Positions 62,076-64,000 of a DNA stretch of 64,000 nt are shown piece after piece. A model generated the notes under the pieces. That model was not told where the DNA came from. It ran no database searches and saw nothing but the letters and a program-made list of their open reading frames with translations. The translations under genes and the position numbers were made by a program. The DNA comes from JBDXHU01 sp039989475 (GTDB lineage Bacteria; Pseudomonadota; Gammaproteobacteria; Pseudomonadales; Halieaceae), in contig JBDXHU010000002.1 in assembly GCA_039989475.1 (NCBI GenBank), forward strand, positions 310,001 through 374,000, read 5' to 3'. Within the stretch, counting starts at the first letter, position 1. Each line of letters opens with the position of its first letter.

Positions 62076-63784
62076 TGACCAGCGAAAAATCAAAATCACT
62101 GTATCTGCAGCAACGCAGCAGCCTGCTGGACTGGGGCCGTAGCGGTGAACCCATGATCTGGATTAATGCCGCCGCCGTCAGTCTCAGTGTGATCGCCGTG
62201 CTGGGTTTGCTGTTGCTGCTGGCGATTCGTGGCTTCGGGCACTTCTGGCCAGCTGATGTACTGCGCAGCGAGGTGATATCCGGCGAAGAATCACGCAGTA
62301 TTCTGGGTGAACGTGTCGAGCAGCAGCAGGTGAGTGGTGATCAGCTGCGCAGTGCCGGCATCAGCCTGGTGGGCCCTGGGCCGTTTTACTCGCGCACATT
62401 GTTCAAGCAGGGCAACAGGGATTTTCTCGGCGCTGATTTTGTCTGGCTGCTGGAAGAGCAGTTGCATGAGCAAAGTTTCCCCGACGATGTAATGGTGATC
62501 GAACGCCTGGAATGGGGCAACTTCTACGGCGAACTGCAGCAGGTGTTACATGATGGTGTCGTGCTGGCGGATAGCGCTGAGGGCAAAGCAGAAGTCTGGG
62601 AAATATTTCAGCAACGCATTAACCTTGCGCTGGAGCTGCGGGAACAGATACACCAGTTAGAGCGGGTGGACATAGGACATATTAACTACGATATGGAGCG
62701 GCTGCGCCTGCGTGAGCGGGGCTACCAACTGCGCGATGAATTATCGACGGCCGCACAGGCCGAGCTGGCCGCCCAGCGGGCTGAACTGGATATCGAATAC
62801 AAGGCCTTGCAGGGGCAGTTAGCTGCGCTCTATACCGAACTAAATCGCGATAGCTATGTAGCGCTGTTGGCTGACGGTCGCGCGGTTACCTTGCCTGTTG
62901 CCAAAATTGTGCGGGCCTTCCAGCCCAATGCAATGGGTCAGCCGCAGAAGGTCGGCCACTACTTTTCCAAGCTCTGGGAATTCCTCTCCACCGAGCCGCG
63001 GGAGGCGAATACCGAGGGCGGTATCTTCCCGGCCATGTTTGGCACGGTCATGATGGTCCTTTTGATGTCTGTCATGGTTACGCCATTCGGTGTGTTGGCC
63101 GCGGTGTACCTGCGCGAATACGCGCACCAGGGCCTGATGACCAGAACGGTGCGGGTGGCGGTCAACAACCTGGCCGGCGTGCCTTCGATCGTCTACGGCG
63201 TGTTCGGGCTCGGGTTTTTCGTCTATTTCTTCGGCGGTGAGTTGGACGCACTGTTTTTCCCGGAAGCATTGCCACGCCCGACCTTCGGTACCCCCGGGCT
63301 CATGTGGGCCTCGCTGACGCTGGCTTTGTTGACATTGCCGGTGGTGATTGTGGCGACAGAAGAAGGACTCTCGCGGATTCCACGCGCATTGCGCGAGGGC
63401 AGCCTGGCTCTCGGCGCCACCCGGGCGGAAACGCTGTGGCGAGTAGTGCTGCCCATGGCCAGTCCGGCGATGATGACCGGGCTGATCCTTGCGGTAGCGC
63501 GTGCAGCGGGTGAGGTCGCGCCGCTAATGCTGGTAGGCGTGGTGAAGCTGGCCCCAAGCTTGCCGGTGGACGGCAACTATCCTTACCTGCACCTGGATCA
63601 AAAATTTATGCATCTGGGCTTCCACATTTACGATGTGGGCTTCCAGAGTCCGAATGTGGAAGCGGCCAGGCCGCTGGTATACGCAACTGCGTTACTGCTG
63701 GTATTGATCATCGCCCTGCTGAATTTTGCGGCCGTGGCCTTGCGCAATCGACTGCGGGAACGTTATAAGTCACTTGATGCCTGA
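62075..63784 (+). CDS. pstA: Phosphate ABC transporter permease PstA with long insert
   Basis: The 569-residue protein, against about 296 in E. coli, has one N-terminal membrane helix (AVSLSVIAVLGLLLLLAIRG), a periplasmic and partly helical segment (about 55-305, with a coiled-coil-like stretch around 185-265), and then the permease part (GIFPAMFGTVMMVLLMSVMV) with the EAA loop LGATRAETLWRVVLPMASPA. Its ATG overlaps the pstC TGA. Both permeases thus carry extra external domains. Confidence 0.9.
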   Translation: MTSEKSKSLYLQQRSSLLDWGRSGEPMIWINAAAVSLSVIAVLGLLLLLAIRGFGHFWPADVLRSEVISGEESRSILGERVEQQQVSGDQLRSAGISLVGPGPFYSRTLFKQGNRDFLGADFVWLLEEQLHEQSFPDDVMVIERLEWGNFYGELQQVLHDGVVLADSAEGKAEVWEIFQQRINLALELREQIHQLERVDIGHINYDMERLRLRERGYQLRDELSTAAQAELAAQRAELDIEYKALQGQLAALYTELNRDSYVALLADGRAVTLPVAKIVRAFQPNAMGQPQKVGHYFSKLWEFLSTEPREANTEGGIFPAMFGTVMMVLLMSVMVTPFGVLAAVYLREYAHQGLMTRTVRVAVNNLAGVPSIVYGVFGLGFFVYFFGGELDALFFPEALPRPTFGTPGLMWASLTLALLTLPVVIVATEEGLSRIPRALREGSLALGATRAETLWRVVLPMASPAMMTGLILAVARAAGEVAPLMLVGVVKLAPSLPVDGNYPYLHLDQKFMHLGFHIYDVGFQSPNVEAARPLVYATALLLVLIIALLNFAAVALRNRLRERYKSLDA

Positions 63785-63807
63785 AGTGGAAAGCCTTAGG
63801 AATGAAT

Positions 63808-64000
63808 ATGCAGACACATGCCATTGATATCGAAGCACTCGGACGCAAGCCTTCCGCGCCCAACACGGGCGCAGACCCGGCGATCAAGGTAGACGACCTG
63901 AACCTGTTCTACGCAGGCAGCAAGCAGGCCTTGTTCGATATCAAGCTGGATATTCCAAAACAGCGGGTCACCGCGTTCATCGGACCCAGTGGCTGTGGTA
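63808..64000 (+). CDS. pstB: Phosphate ABC transporter ATP-binding protein PstB, cut by window end
   Basis: Only the first 64 codons are present. The visible protein includes IKVDDLNLFYAGSKQALFDI and the start of the Walker A motif, FIGPSGCG. The ATG at 63808 has AGGA six bases upstream; another ATG at 63802 lies too close to it. PstB energises PstCA. Confidence 0.93.
   Translation, partial: MQTHAIDIEALGRKPSAPNTGADPAIKVDDLNLFYAGSKQALFDIKLDIPKQRVTAFIGPSGCG

Overview
The window is a gene-dense (about 58% GC by eye) chromosomal segment of a gammaproteobacterium. The orders smc-zipA-ligA, ccmABCDEFGHI behind ttcA, divergent tesA/ybbA-ybbP, and phoBR-pstSCA(B) are typical of that class. A marine aerobic lineage such as Halieaceae/Cellvibrionales is my best guess, from the acyl-CoA dehydrogenase pair, TonB receptor, DUF3604 and KorAB content; this is inference, not a database match. 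No rRNA, tRNA, CRISPR, transposase or prophage gene was seen.

Layout. 1-8165: a bacterial pentameric ligand-gated channel, a secreted DUF3604 protein, then a TetR regulator followed by two acyl-CoA dehydrogenases and a membrane-anchored amidohydrolase, apparently a catabolic operon of unknown substrate. 8166-8493 holds a large imperfect inverted repeat and a terminator. 8494-12948: a TonB-dependent receptor and a GAF/HD-GYP protein, both leftward. 13089-18453: an uncharacterised three-gene export operon (haem-motif lipoprotein, Tat-exported DUF1501 protein, second lipoprotein related to the first third of the first). 18461-23344: RND pump, membrane-fusion protein and YtfJ-like protein. 23465-24000: an IbpA-type small heat-shock gene with a visible sigma-32-like promoter and a ROSE-like RNA thermometer. 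24024-25185: a RES/Xre toxin-antitoxin pair with a palindromic operator. 25409-26975: small accessory genes including a free-standing EF-Tu domain-III-like protein.

27034-36344: YgiQ radical SAM protein, voltage-gated-type potassium channel with a C-terminal zinc ribbon, PhzF-like protein, TesA, YbbA/YbbP, and a malate dehydrogenase gene overlapping a TetR gene. 36521-44427: ttcA and the complete cytochrome c maturation cluster, nearly all genes overlapping. 44635-51751: smc, zipA, ligA and a small transglycosylase-like lipoprotein. 51972-56673: a tightly coupled operon for a GltD-like flavoprotein with ferredoxin domains and 2-oxoacid:ferredoxin oxidoreductase alpha and beta chains. 56683-64000: the phosphate regulon, with Pho boxes before phoB and pstS, unusually long PstC and PstA, and a pstB cut by the window end.

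Most of the window is housekeeping. The least explained parts are the lipoprotein/DUF1501 operon, the EF-Tu-domain cluster next to the toxin-antitoxin pair, the KorAB/GltD-like operon and the inverted-repeat element.
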